Below are positions 15,389 through 18,150 of a DNA stretch of 18,150 nucleotides, one piece after another. Location of the stretch: assembly GCF_905207935.1 (NCBI RefSeq), contig NZ_CAJLNI010000024.1, forward strand, positions 1 to 18,150, given 5' to 3'. Source of the stretch: an uncultured Haemophilus sp. Its GTDB lineage: Bacteria > Pseudomonadota > Gammaproteobacteria > Enterobacterales > Pasteurellaceae. The notes under the pieces are model-generated. The model did no database searches. It was not told the origin of the DNA and saw only the letters and a list, made by a program, of their open reading frames with translations. Numbering within the stretch: position 1 is the stretch's first letter; each line of letters begins with the position of its first letter. Both the position numbers and the translations under genes were made by a program.

Positions 15389-16369
15389 ATGAGTACGGGT
15401 GAATTTGATCTTATAGGGCGATATTTCTCAATACAAAAAGGCAATCAACACTTTATTGATTTCAGTATTGGGGATGATTGTGCGATCACTCATATTCCAG
15501 AAGGCTATCAGCTTGCGATTACCACCGATACAATGGTTGAGGGAACGCATTTTTTATCTTCCATTTCTCCCCAAAATTTAGCGTATAAAGCTATCGCGAC
15601 AAATCTAAGTGATTTAGCTGCTATGGGCGCTAAACCTGTTTGGATTTCTCTTGCACTGACATTACCTGAAGTTGATGAAAATTGGTTAAATCAATTTAGT
15701 CAAAGTCTGTTTGATACATTAAATCAATATGATGTGACGTTAATTGGTGGCGATACAACAAAAGGCCCACTTTCTGTAACTATTACGGCACAAGGTTTCG
15801 TACCAAAAGGAAAGGCTTTATTCCGACATAAGGCAAAGGTTGGCGATTTAATTTATGTATCGGGCACGTTAGGTGATAGCGCGGCGGGTTTAAATTGGAT
15901 CTTACAGGGTAAAAGTGCAGTCGATTTTGATACTGAATTTTTAGTAAAACGCCATTTGCACCCGACGCCACGCGTTGAATTAGGTCAAGCCTTAATAGAT
16001 GTAGCGCATTCATGCATTGATATTTCAGATGGTCTTGTCGCTGATTTAGGGCATATTTTAACGAGAAGCCAATGTTCTACGGAAATTGATTTATCCTTCT
16101 TGCCTTTATCTACATCACTCAAAAAAACATATAGCTTAGAAAAAGCAGAAGCGTTTGCATTAAGTGGCGGGGAAGATTATGAGCTTTGCTTTACGATTCC
16201 TGCAAATAAAAAATCTGAGATTGAGACGTTATCTCAATCGTTGAATGTACCTTGTACTTGTATCGGAAAAATTGTTCCGCAAAATAACAATCAGATGACT
16301 TTTTTAAAAGATGGGCGCGTAATCAATTATCGAGCGCCGTCAGGTTTTGATCATTTTAAGGATAAATAA
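15389..16369 (+). CDS. thiL: Thiamine-monophosphate kinase
   Basis: ThiL phosphorylates thiamine monophosphate to thiamine pyrophosphate, the last step of cofactor synthesis. The protein has 326 residues (E. coli 325) and the PurM-like ATP-binding fold. Metal- and ATP-binding motifs are visible in order: GDDCAI near residue 28, TTDTMVEGTHF, ATNLSDLAAMGAKP, LIGGDTTKGP and CIDISDGLVADLGHIL, with SGGEDYELCF near the C-terminus. No Shine-Dalgarno is obvious before the ATG, and a terminator-like hairpin lies just upstream. The stop codon overlaps the pgpA start by one base (TAATG), showing coupling to the next gene. Confidence 0.95.
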   Translation: MSTGEFDLIGRYFSIQKGNQHFIDFSIGDDCAITHIPEGYQLAITTDTMVEGTHFLSSISPQNLAYKAIATNLSDLAAMGAKPVWISLALTLPEVDENWLNQFSQSLFDTLNQYDVTLIGGDTTKGPLSVTITAQGFVPKGKALFRHKAKVGDLIYVSGTLGDSAAGLNWILQGKSAVDFDTEFLVKRHLHPTPRVELGQALIDVAHSCIDISDGLVADLGHILTRSQCSTEIDLSFLPLSTSLKKTYSLEKAEAFALSGGEDYELCFTIPANKKSEIETLSQSLNVPCTCIGKIVPQNNNQMTFLKDGRVINYRAPSGFDHFKDK

Positions 16370-16856
16370 TGAATAGTTCACCACTTGATAGAGTTAGCTT
16401 AAAAAATCCAGTTCATTTACTTGCATTAGGTTTCGGTTCAGGACTCATTCGTCCTGCACCGGGTACATGGGGAAGTTTAGCCGGAACGATTTTAGGTTCG
16501 GCATTATTAGCTTGTCTTGGACTAAAAATCTTCCTAATTTTGACCGCACTTTGCTTTGCGCTTGGTTGTTATCTATGTCAAAAAACCGCAGATGATATGG
16601 GCGTTCATGATCATGGTTCCATTGTTTGGGATGAATTTGTTGGGGTATTTATCGTGTTAGCTGCGATTCCAACTTTATCCTTGCCTTGGATTGTCATTGC
16701 CTTTGTATTGTTTCGTTTCTTCGATATTTTAAAACCTTATCCCATCCGTTATTTTGACCAAAAACTGGAAAGCGGTTTTGGGATTATGGTGGATGATGTT
16801 TTAGCGGCAGTCTATGCTGTTATCGTGATTGCAATATTACGTATCGTAGGCTTGCC

Positions 16857-16863
<7 letters not shown>
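16369..16863 (+). CDS. pgpA: Phosphatidylglycerophosphatase A
   Basis: PgpA is an inner-membrane phosphatase that converts phosphatidylglycerophosphate to phosphatidylglycerol. The protein has 164 residues (E. coli 172). Family motifs are GFGSGLIRPAPGTWGSLAG near the N-terminus, then DDMGVHDHGSIVWDEFVG, whose acidic residues are the likely Mg2+ ligands, and RFFDILKPYPIR. Hydrophobic segments at roughly residues 35-65, 80-110 and 140-160 fit a polytopic membrane protein. It follows thiL in the conserved nusB-thiL-pgpA order, with a 1-bp overlap at the start and a 7-bp overlap with the exporter gene at the end. Confidence 0.95.
16543..16551 (-). repeat. USS inside pgpA
   Basis: Exact ACCGCACTT preceded by AATTTTG, the full extended uptake context in reverse. 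It encodes TAL within a membrane segment (LILTALCF). Confidence 0.88.

Positions 16864-18150
<1,287 letters not shown>

Overview
The window comes from a member of the Pasteurellaceae, most likely the genus Haemophilus. The evidence is twelve exact copies of the Haemophilus-type 9-bp DNA uptake signal AAGTGCGGT, AT-rich codon use, and gene content and order that fit Haemophilus (glnS, a YcgN-like gene, malQ-glgBXCAP, then ribH-nusB-thiL-pgpA-LysE-dapB). No copy of the alternative Pasteurellaceae signal ACAAGCGGT was seen. I cannot fix the species.

Layout. Bases 1-36 hold the first 12 codons of a gene leaving the window on the minus strand; they look like a signal peptide. Bases 37-257 are a divergent control region with an inverted repeat, a CRP-type site and a likely glnS promoter. 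All other genes are on the plus strand. glnS (258-1931) ends at a terminator built from two inverted uptake signals, followed by a small YcgN-family gene (1998-2438). A 138-bp regulatory gap holds a CRP-like site, a consensus -10 box and a perfect palindrome. The glycogen/maltodextrin cluster follows: malQ, glgB, glgX, glgC, glgA (2577-11728), then glgP (start 11844) behind a terminator. After another terminator comes riboflavin synthesis and translation-related housekeeping: ribH, nusB, a hairpin, thiL, pgpA, a LysE/RhtB-type exporter, and dapB, which is cut by the right edge.

How the genes work together. GlgC makes ADP-glucose, GlgA polymerises it and GlgB adds branches. GlgP shortens the outer chains to glucose-1-phosphate, GlgX removes the stubs and MalQ recycles the released maltodextrins. 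This is a complete synthesis and turnover pathway. The control sites suggest cAMP-CRP input at the head of the cluster and a separate transcriptional break before the degradative glgP.

I find no mobile element, CRISPR array, RNA gene, toxin-antitoxin or defence system, and no convincing undescribed system. All the large reading frames are intact members of well-known families. The unexplained signals are in the intergenic DNA: the palindrome over the malQ promoter, the inverted repeat before the truncated minus-strand gene, a CRP site over the glnS -35, hairpins close to the starts of thiL and the YcgN gene, and a 16-bp in-frame repeat in ribH.
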